In this document: positions 1 to 11,296 of the stretch, piece by piece
Position numbering within the stretch: the stretch's first letter is position 1
Layout: each line of letters begins with the position of its first letter
Assembly: GCF_009733795.1 (NCBI RefSeq)
Contig: NZ_WNXX01000003.1
Coordinates: forward strand, 62,001 to 126,000
Length of the DNA: 64,000 bases
Direction: 5' to 3'
DNA from: Actinotalea caeni
GTDB taxonomy: Bacteria; Actinomycetota; Actinomycetes; Actinomycetales; Beutenbergiaceae
Made by a program: the position numbers and the translations under genes
Notes under the pieces: generated by a model
The model's database searches: none
The model's input: only the letters and a program-made list of their open reading frames with translations
What the model was told of the DNA's origin: nothing

Positions 1-1194
1 GGACTCGATCGCCGAGCGCGGCATCAGCCAGCGGGTGCGGTCGGCGGCGAGGACGTCGTCGTCGGTCCAGGTGGCGCCGGTCAGCGCGGCGGCGTCGGCC
101 AGGGCCTGCCGGGTGACGACGTCGTCCGGGTCGTCGAGCGCGTCGTAGGTGAGCCGTAGCACCTCGCGGCCGCGCGCGTCCTCCGCCAGCCAGTCCCACT
201 TCGCGGTCGAGTAGGTGAGCGCACGCGCCCGCACCCGACCACCGCCGTCGGCGACGATCACACCCGCGCGGCGACCGCCGCCGTCGTGCGCGACGACGAG
301 GGTGACGACGTCGACCGGTCGCGGCTGCGGCCACGCCCGCGCGATCGCGCCGATCGCCTCCGGGACACCGCTCGGCCACCACCACGGCGGGCACGCGAGC
401 AGCAGCCCGTCGCCGTGCACCACCGCGTCGTCGGTGGTGCGCACGCGCCACCCCTGCAGGTCCGGCTCGACGGCGACCGCACCGCCCTCGACGATCTGCC
501 CGCCCAGCGTGGTGACCTCGCCGACCAGCGCGTGCACGACCTGGAAGATGCCTCCCCGCAGCCCGGCCAGCTCGCCGTTGCCGCCGCGCAGCGCCGCGGC
601 GAGCGAGCCCTTCTCGGCCAGCCGCGCGCGCACCCCGGGCAGCAGCACCTCCGGGTCGACGGCGTCGATGTCGAGCCGGTGCACGCCGGCCACCAGCGGC
701 GCTGGCCACGCGCGCATCACCCCCTCACCCATCCGGGTGCGCACGAGGGTGCCGAGCGTCTGGGCGTCCGCCCCGACCGTGCCGGGCAGCGTCTCGTCCT
801 GCCGCGCGCGGGCGGCGGCCTCCTCCCCCAGCGCGTCGAGCGCGGGGTCGTCCAGACGGGTCGGGATACCGAGGACGGCACCGTCGGGGATGCGGGTCGC
901 GCCGTCGGGCCGGTGGACCCACGTGCCGGTCGGTCGCGGCGAGGTCACCCGGTCGGCCAGCCCCAGCTCCTCGAGCAGCGACACGACGGCGCCGCCGCGT
1001 GTGGCGAACCCCTCCGCCCCGACATCGACCGCCAGCCCGTCGAGCGTGCGGGAGCTGACCGAGCCACCGGTCGAGCCGCCCTCGAGGACGACGACCGGGT
1101 AGCCCGCGCGAGCGAGGTCGCGCGCCGCGGTGAGCCCGGCGACGCCGCCGCCGACGACGACCTTGACGCCCGAGAGCCCGGACCTGCGCACCAC
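1..1194 (-). CDS. hemY: Protoporphyrinogen/coproporphyrinogen oxidase HemY (partial, C-terminus off window)
   Basis: FAD-dependent oxidase of haem synthesis. In actinobacteria this family normally converts coproporphyrinogen III to coproporphyrin III. The N-terminus shows the dinucleotide-binding glycine motif VVVGGGVAGLTAARDLARAG near residues 12-31, followed by a typical second strand (VVVLEGG). The frame stays open for 398 codons to the window edge, so the C-terminus is missing. I chose the GTG at 1194 because GGAG lies 9 bases upstream, directly after the hemE stop codon. The 13-bp gap to hemE implies co-transcription from hemE. Function is confident from the fold motif and the haem neighbours; the exact substrate is family knowledge. 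Confidence 0.85.
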   Translation of the reverse strand, partial: MVRRSGLSGVKVVVGGGVAGLTAARDLARAGYPVVVLEGGSTGGSVSSRTLDGLAVDVGAEGFATRGGAVVSLLEELGLADRVTSPRPTGTWVHRPDGATRIPDGAVLGIPTRLDDPALDALGEEAAARARQDETLPGTVGADAQTLGTLVRTRMGEGVMRAWPAPLVAGVHRLDIDAVDPEVLLPGVRARLAEKGSLAAALRGGNGELAGLRGGIFQVVHALVGEVTTLGGQIVEGGAVAVEPDLQGWRVRTTDDAVVHGDGLLLACPPWWWPSGVPEAIGAIARAWPQPRPVDVVTLVVAHDGGGRRAGVIVADGGGRVRARALTYSTAKWDWLAEDARGREVLRLTYDALDDPDDVVTRQALADAAALTGATWTDDDVLAADRTRWLMPRSAIES

Positions 1195-1207
1195 GACCGA
1201 TCGCTCC

Positions 1208-2248
1208 CTAGAGCTGGTGCACCAGGTCGACGATCCTGGTGAGCACGTCGGGGTCCGCTGTCGGCGGCACGCCGTGGCCGAGGTTGACGACGTGGCCCGG
1301 TGCGGCGCGACCGCGCTCGACGACGTCGCGCACGTGCGCCTCGAGCACCGGCCAGGGTGCGCCGAGCAGCGCGGGGTCGATGTTGCCCTGCAGCGGGACG
1401 CCGGGCAGCGCAGCCGCGGCCTCGTCCAGCGGCGTGCGGTGGTCGACGCCGACCGCGTCGGCCGCACGTGCCATCGCCGGCAGCAGGTGGCCGGTGCCCG
1501 TGCCGAAGTGGATCGTGGGCACCTGGGTCCGCACGGCCGCGAGCGCCGCCGTCGACGCCGGCAGCACGGCCCGCTCGTAGTCGGCGAGCGAGAGCGCGCC
1601 CGCCCAGGAGTCGAACAGCTGCACCGCGGAGGCGCCCGCGCGCACCTGCGCCTGCAGGAACGCCGACGACAGCTGCGCCGTCCACGCCATCAGCCGCTGC
1701 CAGGCGTCGGGGTCGGCGTGCATGAGCGTGCGCGCCGCGAGCTGGTCCTTGCTCGGCCCGCCCTCGACCAGGTACGCGGCCAGTGTGAACGGTGCACCCG
1801 CGAACCCGATGAGCGGCGTGCCCTCAGGCAGCTCGGCCACCACGAGACGCACCGCCTGGGCGACGGCGTCGAACACCTCGGGACCGGCGCCGTCGGGCGC
1901 GTGCGCGACGAGGTCGTCGACGTCGGCCGCGGTGCGCACGGGCCGGCCGAGGACCGGGCCGCGACCGGGCACGATGTCGACGTCGACGCCGACGAGCCGC
2001 AGCGGCACGACGATGTCGCTGAAGAGGATCGCGGCGTCGACGCCGTGACGGCGCACCGGCTGGAGTGTGATCTCCGCCGCCATCGCGGGGTCGAGGCACG
2101 CCTCGAGCATGCGGGTGCCGACCCGCAGCTCGCGGTACTCCGGCAGCGACCGGCCGGCCTGCCGCATGAACCACACGGGCAGCCGCGGAGGCCGCTCGCC
2201 ACGGAGGGCGTGCAGCAACGGCGCGGTCGTGGTGGTCGGCAGGGTCAC
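1208..2248 (-). CDS. hemE: Uroporphyrinogen decarboxylase
   Basis: Cytoplasmic enzyme that removes four carboxylates from uroporphyrinogen III to give coproporphyrinogen III. The product is 346 residues, the normal family length. It begins with the hallmark [16 protein letters not shown] (about residues 24-39), whose arginines bind substrate carboxylates, and ends with the conserved [19 protein letters not shown] block. The ATG at 2248 fits the family N-terminus. It is divergent from hemA across a 143-bp spacer and is followed by hemY, forming a compact haem cluster. Confidence 0.95.
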   Translation of the reverse strand: MTLPTTTTAPLLHALRGERPPRLPVWFMRQAGRSLPEYRELRVGTRMLEACLDPAMAAEITLQPVRRHGVDAAILFSDIVVPLRLVGVDVDIVPGRGPVLGRPVRTAADVDDLVAHAPDGAGPEVFDAVAQAVRLVVAELPEGTPLIGFAGAPFTLAAYLVEGGPSKDQLAARTLMHADPDAWQRLMAWTAQLSSAFLQAQVRAGASAVQLFDSWAGALSLADYERAVLPASTAALAAVRTQVPTIHFGTGTGHLLPAMARAADAVGVDHRTPLDEAAAALPGVPLQGNIDPALLGAPWPVLEAHVRDVVERGRAAPGHVVNLGHGVPPTADPDVLTRIVDLVHQL

Positions 2249-2391
2249 GTCTCGATCCTGCCACCGTCGCGCACCGGGTGGTGCTGACGCGGTGTCCCGT
2301 CGCCGCGAGCGGCCCGCTCGGCAGTGATCTCGCCGGGTGGACGTGACGACCCGTCACCACCTCCGCTCGCGGGGCCGCCTACCCTGGTCGG
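2249..2391. promoter_or_regulatory. Divergent hemE/hemA promoter region
   Basis: This 143-bp spacer separates the divergent hemE and hemA starts and must hold both promoters. On the plus strand TACCCT at 2380-2385 is a plausible -10 box only 6 bases before the hemA GTG, with no ribosome binding site between. That fits a leaderless hemA transcript, which is common in actinobacteria. Confidence 0.45.
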
Positions 2392-3669
2392 GTGCTCGTG
2401 TGCCTGGGAGCGAGCCACCGCACGGCGACGTTCGAGCTGCTCGAACGACTCGCCACGGGGCTCGAGAACGCCGTCGCACCCGCCGCTGCTCGCGGTCGGG
2501 TGACGTTGGCGACGTGCAACCGCTACGAGCTCTACCTCGACGTCGACGACGCGACCGACCCGGCGAGCCTGCTCGAGGACGTCGCCGACGCGGCCGGTGT
2601 CGATGTCGAGGAGCTGCGCCACGGCATGCGGGTCATCACCGGCAGCCGCGTGAGCGCGCACCTGTTCGCGGTCGCCTCCGGGCTCGACTCGATGGTGTTC
2701 GGCGAGCGCGAGATCACCGGGCAGGTGCGGCGCGCGCTGGCGGACGCCCAGCGCACCCGGACGGCGACGCCGCCGCTCGAGCGGCTGTTCCAGGGCGCGA
2801 CGGCGACCTCGCGCGAGGTACGCGCGATCAGCGGCATCTCCGAGGGCGGGCAGTCGATCGTGCAGCTCGCGCTCGACCTGGCCTCGAACCGGGTGGGCGA
2901 CTGGCGCAGCGCGCGCGTGCTCGTCATCGGGTCCGGCAGCCACGCGCGGGCGCTGTGCGGCGCGCTCGTCGAGCGCGGCGTGCCGTCGATGACCGCGTGG
3001 TCGCCCTCGGGACGGATACTGCCCCACCCCGCCGTACGGATGGTCGCCGACGCCGACCTCGACCGCGAGCTCGGCGCCGCCGACCTCATCATCACCTCGA
3101 CCAACGGCCAGGCCCTGACGACGACGCGGCTCGCCCTCGCGCGCGGCACCACCGCGGGCACGACGCTCGTCGTCGACCTCGGCATGCCGGCGAACGTCGA
3201 CCCCGCGGTGGCCGAGCTGCCCGGCGTCGAGCTGCTCGACCTGCCGACGATCGGGCTGCACGCGCCGGTGCCGGAGCTGCAGGCGAGCGCGCGGGCGCAC
3301 GACCTGGTGGAGTCGGCGGCCGGCGCCTTCGAGGCGAGCGCCGCGGCAGGCCCGGTGATCACCGAGCTGCGCCAGCACGTCATGCGGCTGCTGGACAGCG
3401 AGCTCGCACGGATGCAGGCGCGGCCCGGCACCTCGAGCGAGACGGCCGAGGCGACCGAGCGCGCGCTGCGGCACTTCGCGGGCGTGCTCGTGCACGGCCC
3501 GACGACGCGGGCGCACACGCTCGCCGCCGAGGGGCGTCTCGACGAGGTGGTCGCCGCCGTCGAGACCCTGTTCGGTCTGCGGGTCGGGGAACCCGCGAAC
3601 GACGCCGACGAGGACGACGACGCCGCGCGGCTGGCGTCGGCCCGGCAGGCACGGTCCGCGACCGCCTGA
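2392..3669 (+). CDS. hemA: Glutamyl-tRNA reductase
   Basis: Reduces glutamyl-tRNA to glutamate-1-semialdehyde, the first committed step of C5 haem synthesis. The 425-residue product starts LVCLGASHRTATFELLERL. It contains the catalytic-cysteine motif ATCNRYELYLDV (Cys about residue 43), the conserved VFGEREITGQVRRAL block, and an NADPH-binding segment VLVIGSGSHARALCGAL. The GTG at 2392 is chosen because the sequence matches the family from that codon and TACCCT lies just upstream. The C-terminal tail is acidic and low complexity (DADEDDDAARL). Next comes the ABC-F gene with its own promoter-like box. Confidence 0.95.
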   Translation: MLVCLGASHRTATFELLERLATGLENAVAPAAARGRVTLATCNRYELYLDVDDATDPASLLEDVADAAGVDVEELRHGMRVITGSRVSAHLFAVASGLDSMVFGEREITGQVRRALADAQRTRTATPPLERLFQGATATSREVRAISGISEGGQSIVQLALDLASNRVGDWRSARVLVIGSGSHARALCGALVERGVPSMTAWSPSGRILPHPAVRMVADADLDRELGAADLIITSTNGQALTTTRLALARGTTAGTTLVVDLGMPANVDPAVAELPGVELLDLPTIGLHAPVPELQASARAHDLVESAAGAFEASAAAGPVITELRQHVMRLLDSELARMQARPGTSSETAEATERALRHFAGVLVHGPTTRAHTLAAEGRLDEVVAAVETLFGLRVGEPANDADEDDDAARLASARQARSATA

Positions 3670-3694
3670 GTCGCCGGGCGGACCCGCGCGCACG

Positions 3695-3700
3695 TAGCCT
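3695..3700 (+). promoter_or_regulatory. Putative -10 box of the ABC-F gene
   Basis: TAGCCT lies 9 bases before the ATG at 3710, and no Shine-Dalgarno sequence sits between them. The layout matches the hemA start and suggests a leaderless transcript. Confidence 0.35.
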
Positions 3701-3709
3701 TGACCGGAC

Positions 3710-5488
<1,779 letters not shown>

Positions 5489-5546
5489 GCGGTGGAGGAC
5501 GTCGGGGCCGCGCCCGATCGGTGCCGCGGTTCCTAGACTGACAAGG

Positions 5547-5642
5547 ATGACCGACCACCCTGCGCGCGTGCGCGCCGCCGTCGCACCGACAGGACCGGGC
5601 CCCGCCCGGATCGCACGACGGCGTCACCCCGCCGCCCGATGA
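5547..5642 (+). CDS. Possible 31-codon upstream ORF coupled to the helicase gene
   Basis: A short ORF (MTDHPARVRAAVAPTG...) starts 9 bases after a TAGACT box at 5533-5538, a leaderless-like layout. Its stop overlaps the helicase start as ATGA. The peptide is basic and proline rich with no recognised domain. It may be a coupling leader for the helicase, or the helicase message may simply have a leader here. Coding is not certain. Confidence 0.3.
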   Translation: MTDHPARVRAAVAPTGPGPARIARRRHPAAR

Positions 5643-8167
5643 GCCTCGCCGACGTCCGCGGCCGTGGCGCGGAGGCCGCGGTCGAGGCGGTCACCGCGTG
5701 GGCCGCCGGCCGCGGGTTCGAGCTCTACCCGCACCAGGAGAGCGCGCTGCTCGAGGTCGCGTCGGGCTCGAACGTCATCTGCTCGACGCCGACCGGGTCG
5801 GGCAAGTCGCTCATCGCGCTGTCGGCCCACGCCGTCGCGCTGTCCGAGGGGCGCCGCAGCTACTACACGGCGCCGCTCAAGGCGCTGGTGAGCGAGAAGT
5901 TCTTCGACCTCGTCGACACCTTCGGACCGGACCTGGTCGGCATGGTCACCGGCGACGTCGCGATCAACGCCGACGCGCCGATCATCTGCTGCACGGCCGA
6001 GATCCTCGCCAACCTCGCGCTGCGCGAGGGCGAGCTCGCCGACGCCGGGCAGGTCGTCGCCGACGAGTTCCACTACTACGCCGACCCGCAGCGGGGCTGG
6101 GCGTGGCAGGTGCCGCTGCTCGAGCTCAGCCAGGCGCAGTTCGTGCTCCTCTCGGCGACCCTCGGCGACATGACGGACATCGCCGACGACCTCACGCGCC
6201 GCACCGGCCGCCCCACCGCGGTGCTCGACGACGCGGTGCGGCCGGTCCCGCTGACGTTCTCCTACGCGGTCGAGCCGCTCCCCGACCTGCTGACCGAGCT
6301 GGTGCAGACCCACCGCGCACCGGTCTACGTCGTGCACACCAGCCAGGCCACCGCCGTCACGACGGCGCAGTCGCTCACCTCCGCCCAGGTCGCCACCCGT
6401 GCCCAGCGCGACGCGGTGGCCGAGGCGCTGGACGCCTACGGCGCCCGCTTCTCGCGCGGGTTCGGCACCACCCTGTCGCGGCTGCTGCGGCACGGCATCG
6501 GCGTCCACCACGCCGGCATGCTGCCGCGCTACCGGCGGCTCGTGGAGCGGCTCACCCAGGAAGGCCTGCTCCCCGTCGTCTGCGGCACCGACACCCTCGG
6601 CGTCGGCATCAACGTGCCGATCCGCACGGTCGTCATGACCTCGCTCGTGAAGTTCGACGGCGTCCGGCAGCGCCACCTGACCGCGCGCGAGTTCCATCAG
6701 GTCGCCGGCCGCGCGGGCCGGGCCGGCTACGACACCGTCGGCGAGGTGATCGTGCAGGCGCCCGAGCACGTCATCGAGAACGCCCGGGCGCTCGCCAAGG
6801 CCGGTGACGACGAGCGCAAGCGCCGCAAGATCGTCCGCAAGCAGGCGCCGTCCGGCCAGGTCAACTGGACCGACAAGACCTTCGAGCGGCTGCGGGACTC
6901 GCCGCCGGAGCCGCTGACGTCGCAGATGCGGGTGACGCACGCGATGGTGCTCAACGTGCTCTCGCGCTGGGGCGACCCGGTCGAGGCGATGGCCCGGCTG
7001 CTCACCGACAACCACGAGCCGCCGACCCCGCGCAACCGGCTGGTGCGCGACGCCGTCGGGATCTACCGGTCGCTGCGCGCGGCCGGGATCGTCGAGCGGC
7101 TGCCCGAGCCCGACGCGCAGGGCCGCCGCGTGCGGCTCGCGACCGAGGTGCCACTCGACGTCGCGCTCGACGCCCCGCTGTCGCCGTTCGCGCTCGCCGC
7201 GCTGGAGCTCCTCGACCCCGAGTCGCCGACGTACGTGCTCGACGTGGTCTCGGTCGTCGAGGCGACCCTGGAGGACCCGCGACCGCTCCTGGTCGCCCAG
7301 GAGAAGGCGGCGCGCAGCGAGGCGGTCGCGGCGATGAAGGCCGAGGGCGTCGAGTACATCGACCGCATGAACGCGCTCGACGAGATCACCTACCCGCGGC
7401 CGCTCGAGGAGCTGCTGAGCGCCGCGCTCGCCGAGTACGCGACCGCCCACCCGTGGGTGCGCGACCACGAGCTCAAGCCGAAGTCGGTCGTGCGCGAGAT
7501 GGTCGAGCGTGCGATGACCTTCGGCGAGCTGGTGGCCGCGTACGGCCTCGCGCGCAGCGAGGGGGTGCTGCTGCGCTACCTCACCGACGCCTACCGCGCG
7601 CTCGGCCGGCTGGTGCCGCCGCACCTGCGCACGCCCGAGCTGGAGGACCTCGTCGAGTGGCTCGGGGCGACGGTCCGCGGCGTCGACTCCTCCCTCCTCG
7701 ACGAGTGGGAGACGCTCAGCGCCGGCGGCGGCACGGCCCGCCGCGGCGCCGACGGCGCCACCGCCGAGGAGCACGCACCCGCTCCCCCGACGCGGCCGGT
7801 CACCGAGAACGTCCGCGCGTTCCGCGTCATGGTCCGCAACGCGATGTTCCGGCGCGTCGAGCTGCTGTCCCGCCGCGCCTACGGCGACCTGGGGTCGCTC
7901 GACGGCGAGACCGGCTGGGACGCCGCGGCCTGGGAGCGCGCGGCCGAGGGCTACTGGCTGGAGTACGACGACATCGGGATCGGGCCCGACGCCCGCGCCG
8001 CGGGCATGGTGACGATCGAGGAGCGTGCCGACGCCTGGGTGGTCACCCAGGTCCTCGACGACCCCGCCGGCGACCGGGACTGGCGGCTGGTCGCCGTCGT
8101 CGACCTCGCGGCGAGCGCCGCCGAGGGCGAGCCGGTCGTGCGGGTCACCACGCTCGGGCCCGCCTAG
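5639..8167 (+). CDS. DEAD/DEAH-box superfamily 2 helicase (DUF3516-type)
   Basis: Predicted nucleic-acid helicase of 842 residues. The N-terminus has a Q-like region (ELYPHQESALLEV), Walker A STPTGSGKSLIAL (about residues 52-64), motif II ADEFHYYADPQRGW (about 140-153) and SAT motif LLSATLGDM. The helicase C domain shows GIGVHHAGMLPRYRRLVE and QVAGRAGRAGYDT. The C-terminal 350 residues match the DUF3516 region of actinobacterial helicases of this kind. Substrate unknown; RNA or DNA repair roles are both possible. The ATG is chosen because the family N-terminus begins shortly before the Q-like motif. Its stop codon overlaps the convergent permease stop. Confidence 0.85.
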   Translation: MSLADVRGRGAEAAVEAVTAWAAGRGFELYPHQESALLEVASGSNVICSTPTGSGKSLIALSAHAVALSEGRRSYYTAPLKALVSEKFFDLVDTFGPDLVGMVTGDVAINADAPIICCTAEILANLALREGELADAGQVVADEFHYYADPQRGWAWQVPLLELSQAQFVLLSATLGDMTDIADDLTRRTGRPTAVLDDAVRPVPLTFSYAVEPLPDLLTELVQTHRAPVYVVHTSQATAVTTAQSLTSAQVATRAQRDAVAEALDAYGARFSRGFGTTLSRLLRHGIGVHHAGMLPRYRRLVERLTQEGLLPVVCGTDTLGVGINVPIRTVVMTSLVKFDGVRQRHLTAREFHQVAGRAGRAGYDTVGEVIVQAPEHVIENARALAKAGDDERKRRKIVRKQAPSGQVNWTDKTFERLRDSPPEPLTSQMRVTHAMVLNVLSRWGDPVEAMARLLTDNHEPPTPRNRLVRDAVGIYRSLRAAGIVERLPEPDAQGRRVRLATEVPLDVALDAPLSPFALAALELLDPESPTYVLDVVSVVEATLEDPRPLLVAQEKAARSEAVAAMKAEGVEYIDRMNALDEITYPRPLEELLSAALAEYATAHPWVRDHELKPKSVVREMVERAMTFGELVAAYGLARSEGVLLRYLTDAYRALGRLVPPHLRTPELEDLVEWLGATVRGVDSSLLDEWETLSAGGGTARRGADGATAEEHAPAPPTRPVTENVRAFRVMVRNAMFRRVELLSRRAYGDLGSLDGETGWDAAAWERAAEGYWLEYDDIGIGPDARAAGMVTIEERADAWVVTQVLDDPAGDRDWRLVAVVDLAASAAEGEPVVRVTTLGPA

Positions 8168-9138
8168 ACGTCCCGACGGCGGAACGTCAGCAGCGCCGCC
8201 GCACCGAGGACGACCACGACGCCCAGGAGCACGAGGCCACCCTGCGTCATCGAGACCGTGTGCTCCACCCAGTCGCACATCGTGCCGGTGGCGGTCGTGG
8301 TGCACTCGTCCTGGTAGTACGACGCGCTGCCCGTCACCCAGGCCTGCATGTTCGTGAGCAGGCTCCAGCGGCCGCCCCCGCGCAACGCCGACAGCACGAT
8401 GCCGTCGACGGCGATGACGTAGCCGAGCGCGACCCCCAGCGCCGCGGCGGTGTGGCGGAGCAGGAACCCGAGCGCGGTGCCCACGACGGTCACGGCCGTG
8501 CCGAGCACCGCGACCTTGAGCAGCGCGTGCACCTGCGTCGCCGTCACGGCCACCTCGCTGCCGGCGAGCGCGTAGCCCAGCGCGGTCGCGCCGAGGTACG
8601 CCGCCGACCACACCGCTGCGAACACCAGGCCGCCGACGGCGGCGGCACCGGTCTTGGAGGCGAACACCCGGCCGCGCCGCGGCACGAAGGTCAACCACGT
8701 CCCGATCGAGCCCGTGGCGAACTCCGCCGCGACGAACGTCACGCCGGCCAGCAGGCTGACGAAGGCGAGCAGCAGCATCGCGCTCGGCAGCGCAGCCGTC
8801 GCGAACTCGGCGAAGGCGGGCGGCTCCCACACGTACCACTCCCGCTGCGGCGGCCCCATCTCGTCGCACCCGAAGTCGAGCTGCTCGCCGCTCGCCTCGG
8901 ACTCGGCCGCCTCGGCCTCGAGGCACTCGGCGACCATCCGCTCGCCGTCGCTCTCCCAGCGCTCGACCTCCTCCTGGTAGAAGCGCTCCGCCTGGGCGAT
9001 GTCCTCCTCCGGCATCGGCTGTGCCGCCTGGTGGGCCGCCCAGCCCAGCAGCAGCGTCCCGGCCAGCCCGATCGCCATCACCACGAGCACCGCCGCGCGG
9101 GCGCGCAGCCGCCGCAGCTCCACGCCGAGCAGCCTCAC
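8164..9138 (-). CDS. ABC transporter permease (ABC-2 type)
   Basis: Integral membrane protein of 324 residues, probably the permease of a two-component exporter. Hydrophobic spans lie near residues 14-35, 118-140, 158-180, 200-222, 228-250 and 290-315. Between the first two is an acidic extracytoplasmic loop (about residues 40-105) with two cysteines. The C-terminal FRRRDV is typical of ABC-2 permeases. It follows the ATPase gene with a 4-bp overlap. Because that ATPase is interrupted by the ICE, this permease has probably lost its promoter and its partner. Confidence 0.8.
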   Translation of the reverse strand: MRLLGVELRRLRARAAVLVVMAIGLAGTLLLGWAAHQAAQPMPEEDIAQAERFYQEEVERWESDGERMVAECLEAEAAESEASGEQLDFGCDEMGPPQREWYVWEPPAFAEFATAALPSAMLLLAFVSLLAGVTFVAAEFATGSIGTWLTFVPRRGRVFASKTGAAAVGGLVFAAVWSAAYLGATALGYALAGSEVAVTATQVHALLKVAVLGTAVTVVGTALGFLLRHTAAALGVALGYVIAVDGIVLSALRGGGRWSLLTNMQAWVTGSASYYQDECTTTATGTMCDWVEHTVSMTQGGLVLLGVVVVLGAAALLTFRRRDV

Positions 9139-9617
9139 GACCCGCTCCCCTCGCCGACGCCGACAGGTTCGGGCGCGCCGAGGCCCTGCCCCGCGGTGAG
9201 CTCGAGGAACACCGACTCCAGCCCTGCGCCGGACGCGGTCAGGCTGCGCACGTACCTGCCCTGCTGCGCGAGCAGGTAGGTGATCCGCGCAGGGTCGTGC
9301 TCGTCGTCGACGAGGATCGCGTCGCCCTCGCGACGCACCCGCAGCCCGGCGTCGAGCAGGACCTCGGCGGCGCCGTCGGGGTCGTCGATCCCGACCTTGA
9401 CGACGCCGGCTCGCTCGCCGATCACCTCGGCGACCGTGCCGGAGGCCAGCAGCCGGCCACGGCCGATGATCGAGACCGTGTCGGCGACCTGCTCGACCTC
9501 CGCGAGGATGTGGCTGCTCACGAGCACCGCCCGCCCCTCGTCGGCCAGCCGGCGCATCGTCGTGCGGATCTCGTGGATGCCGGCGGGGTCGAGACCGTTG
9601 GTGGGCTCACCCAGCAT
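9135..9617 (-). pseudogene. ABC transporter ATPase, 5' half lost at the ICE junction
   Basis: The frame encodes only the second half of an ABC ATPase. It opens in the Walker B/D-loop segment (GEPTNGLDPAG, normally DEPTNGLDPAG), continues through the switch histidine (VLVSSHILAEVEQVAD) and runs to a normal C-terminal domain. Walker A, Q-loop and the signature motif are absent. Upstream bases match no ABC coding sequence, and a serine integrase begins 36 bp beyond. The missing half should lie past the other end of the ICE. An ATG at 9617 could restart translation, but the product would lack an ATP site. Confidence 0.85.
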
Positions 9618-9640
9618 TTCAGAGGCAGATATAGAAGGAG
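9600..9640. other. Putative ICE attachment site (integrase-proximal junction)
   Basis: Homology to an ABC ATPase gene stops within the codons for L-(D)-E-P-T-N-G. On the plus strand the host-like GTTGGTGGGCTC (9597-9608) runs into non-host ACCCAGCATTTC. The crossover is therefore near 9603-9612. Only one junction is in the window, so the core cannot be fixed. The bases 9612-9652 up to the integrase gene would be the element's terminal sequence. Confidence 0.6.
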
Positions 9641-9652
9641 TACCTGCCCACT

Positions 9653-11182
9653 ATGGACGCCAACGCAATCACCCGCCCATCCGAATCAGGGACCGACGCG
9701 CTGATCTACACCCGCGCCTCGATGGATCGTCACTATTTGATGCGGTCCACGAGTGACCAGGAGACGGACTGCCGTTCCTGGTGCGAGCAGCAGGGGTGGA
9801 GGGTCGCCAGGGTCATTACCGATGCAAACCGCTCAGCCTCACAATGGCGAACCCGAGAACGAGAAGGTTTCGAAGAAGCCCTGCAACTCATCGCGTCCCG
9901 GCAGTACGCCGCTTTCGTCACATGGGAGCCGTCGCGCGCAGGCCGAGAGCTCGCGGCCTACATCCAACTCCGCGCGGCATGCCAAGCTGCAGGCGTCCTC
10001 TACATGACCAAGGGCAGAGTTTACGACTTCGCGCGCAGTGATGACGCGTTCATGATGGGACTTGAATTCCTGACTGCGGAGAAGGACGCCGCAGTCATCC
10101 GGGAGCGGCAGCTCCGCACGGTCCGTTTGAACGCGCAAAAAGGTAGGCCCCATGGGAGGCTCCCCTACGGATACCGTCGGGTCTACGACGAGAGCACGGG
10201 TGCTCTGCTGCGTCAGGAGATCGACCCCGAAAAGGCGGCAATCATTACCAGAGCGGTGGACGAGATTCTTCAAGGGGTGCCGGTGAATCGGATCATCACT
10301 CGTCTGAACCGCGAAGGCGTTCCGACTCCAATGAAGCCGCTGAGTGGTATGTCTCGTGGCTGGATGAACGCAACCCTGGTGCAGATCATTCGCAGTCCGA
10401 CGGTTGCAGGTTTGCGCAAATATCAGGGGGAGGTGATCGGAGAGGCGGACTGGCCGGCCATCATTCCTGTCGAGACCTGGGAGAAGGTCAATAGGGTCCT
10501 GGCCGATAAAGCTCGCCGAACTCGGTATGTCGAGGAGGACAACCACAGTCACCCCAAGTGGCTGCTGTCTTTCGTCGCCAGGTGCGGGTTCTGCGGCCGG
10601 TTCCTCGCCAGGGTTCTCAATGTGGTCCCGCGCAAGAACGGAAAGCCCCGCAACAACTATGTGTGTCAGCACATCGGATGCCGTCGCGTCAGTATCGACG
10701 TCGAACGTACAGACGCTTACGTACTCGAAGCCCTGCTGAGCTGGCTCTCCACCCCGGAGAGCTTGGCCGTGTTGGCGGGCCCAGACGATGACTGGAACGA
10801 CCGCGTTCGTGAGGCTGAGGAGCAAGCGACTACTCTCCGCGACCGGTTGGACGAGGCCGCCGAGCAGTACGCCGAAGGCAAGATCAGTCTGGCGATGCTG
10901 GCTAACGTGGAGCAGCGACTGACTCCGCAGATCGAGCAAGCTGCGAGGGAAGCCGTGCCTCCGGTGGCAGATACGGCGGTTCTTGATCTCATCAACGCCG
11001 ATGACATCCGGGCCGCGTGGGAGCTTCTTGATCTACTAGAAAAGCGTCGGCTACTCAAGATGCTCTTGGATATCCGCATCGAGAAGTCGCAGCTCACAGG
11101 GGGCATCTTCGATTACTCGCGGATTAAGATCGCGCCGAGATTCGTGGCTCCCGAGACCTATCACTGGCGGCGCGTAGCATAG
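9653..11182 (+). CDS. int: Large serine recombinase (integrase)
   Basis: Site-specific recombinase expected to integrate and excise the ICE. The 509-residue product has an N-terminal resolvase domain with LIYTRASMDR (nucleophile Ser23), the arginine-bearing WEPSRAGREL segment and the AVIRERQLRTVR helix. A recombinase domain follows (GRPHGRLPYGYRR onward), then a zinc ribbon (CGFCGR ... CQHIGC, about residues 313-345). A coiled-coil region near 385-440 is typical of large serine integrases. The ATG at 9653 has AAGGAG at 9635-9640, with a 12-base spacer. Its closeness to the broken ABC gene supports a role at this att site. Confidence 0.9.
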   Translation: MDANAITRPSESGTDALIYTRASMDRHYLMRSTSDQETDCRSWCEQQGWRVARVITDANRSASQWRTREREGFEEALQLIASRQYAAFVTWEPSRAGRELAAYIQLRAACQAAGVLYMTKGRVYDFARSDDAFMMGLEFLTAEKDAAVIRERQLRTVRLNAQKGRPHGRLPYGYRRVYDESTGALLRQEIDPEKAAIITRAVDEILQGVPVNRIITRLNREGVPTPMKPLSGMSRGWMNATLVQIIRSPTVAGLRKYQGEVIGEADWPAIIPVETWEKVNRVLADKARRTRYVEEDNHSHPKWLLSFVARCGFCGRFLARVLNVVPRKNGKPRNNYVCQHIGCRRVSIDVERTDAYVLEALLSWLSTPESLAVLAGPDDDWNDRVREAEEQATTLRDRLDEAAEQYAEGKISLAMLANVEQRLTPQIEQAAREAVPPVADTAVLDLINADDIRAAWELLDLLEKRRLLKMLLDIRIEKSQLTGGIFDYSRIKIAPRFVAPETYHWRRVA

Positions 11183-11224
11183 CTCGCACGACCACACCCT
11201 GTTCTTTTGTGATCGGAAGGAACG

Positions 11225-11274
11225 AAGCCCCGAGTTCACGGCCTGCCTCGCGCAGCGCAGTGAATTCGGGGCTT
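11225..11274. terminator. Bidirectional hairpin terminator
   Basis: AAGCCCCGAGTTCAC (11225-11239) pairs with GTGAATTCGGGGCTT (11260-11274), with one G-T wobble and a 20-nt loop. It sits between the convergent integrase and DUF4913 genes, where a shared terminator is expected. Confidence 0.7.
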
Positions 11275-11296
11275 TCCTCATCACTCGGGAGGCCAC

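Noticed and set aside
5624-8926. An 1100-codon open frame on the minus strand opposite the helicase gene
   Set aside because: It is a shadow of a very GC-rich gene: low-complexity Arg/Ala/Asp sequence, no domain, and the plus strand carries an intact helicase with all motifs.
7453-9279. A 608-codon plus-strand frame across the helicase end and the ABC permease
   Set aside because: Arg/Pro/Ala-biased shadow translation that crosses the convergent stop of two well-supported genes.
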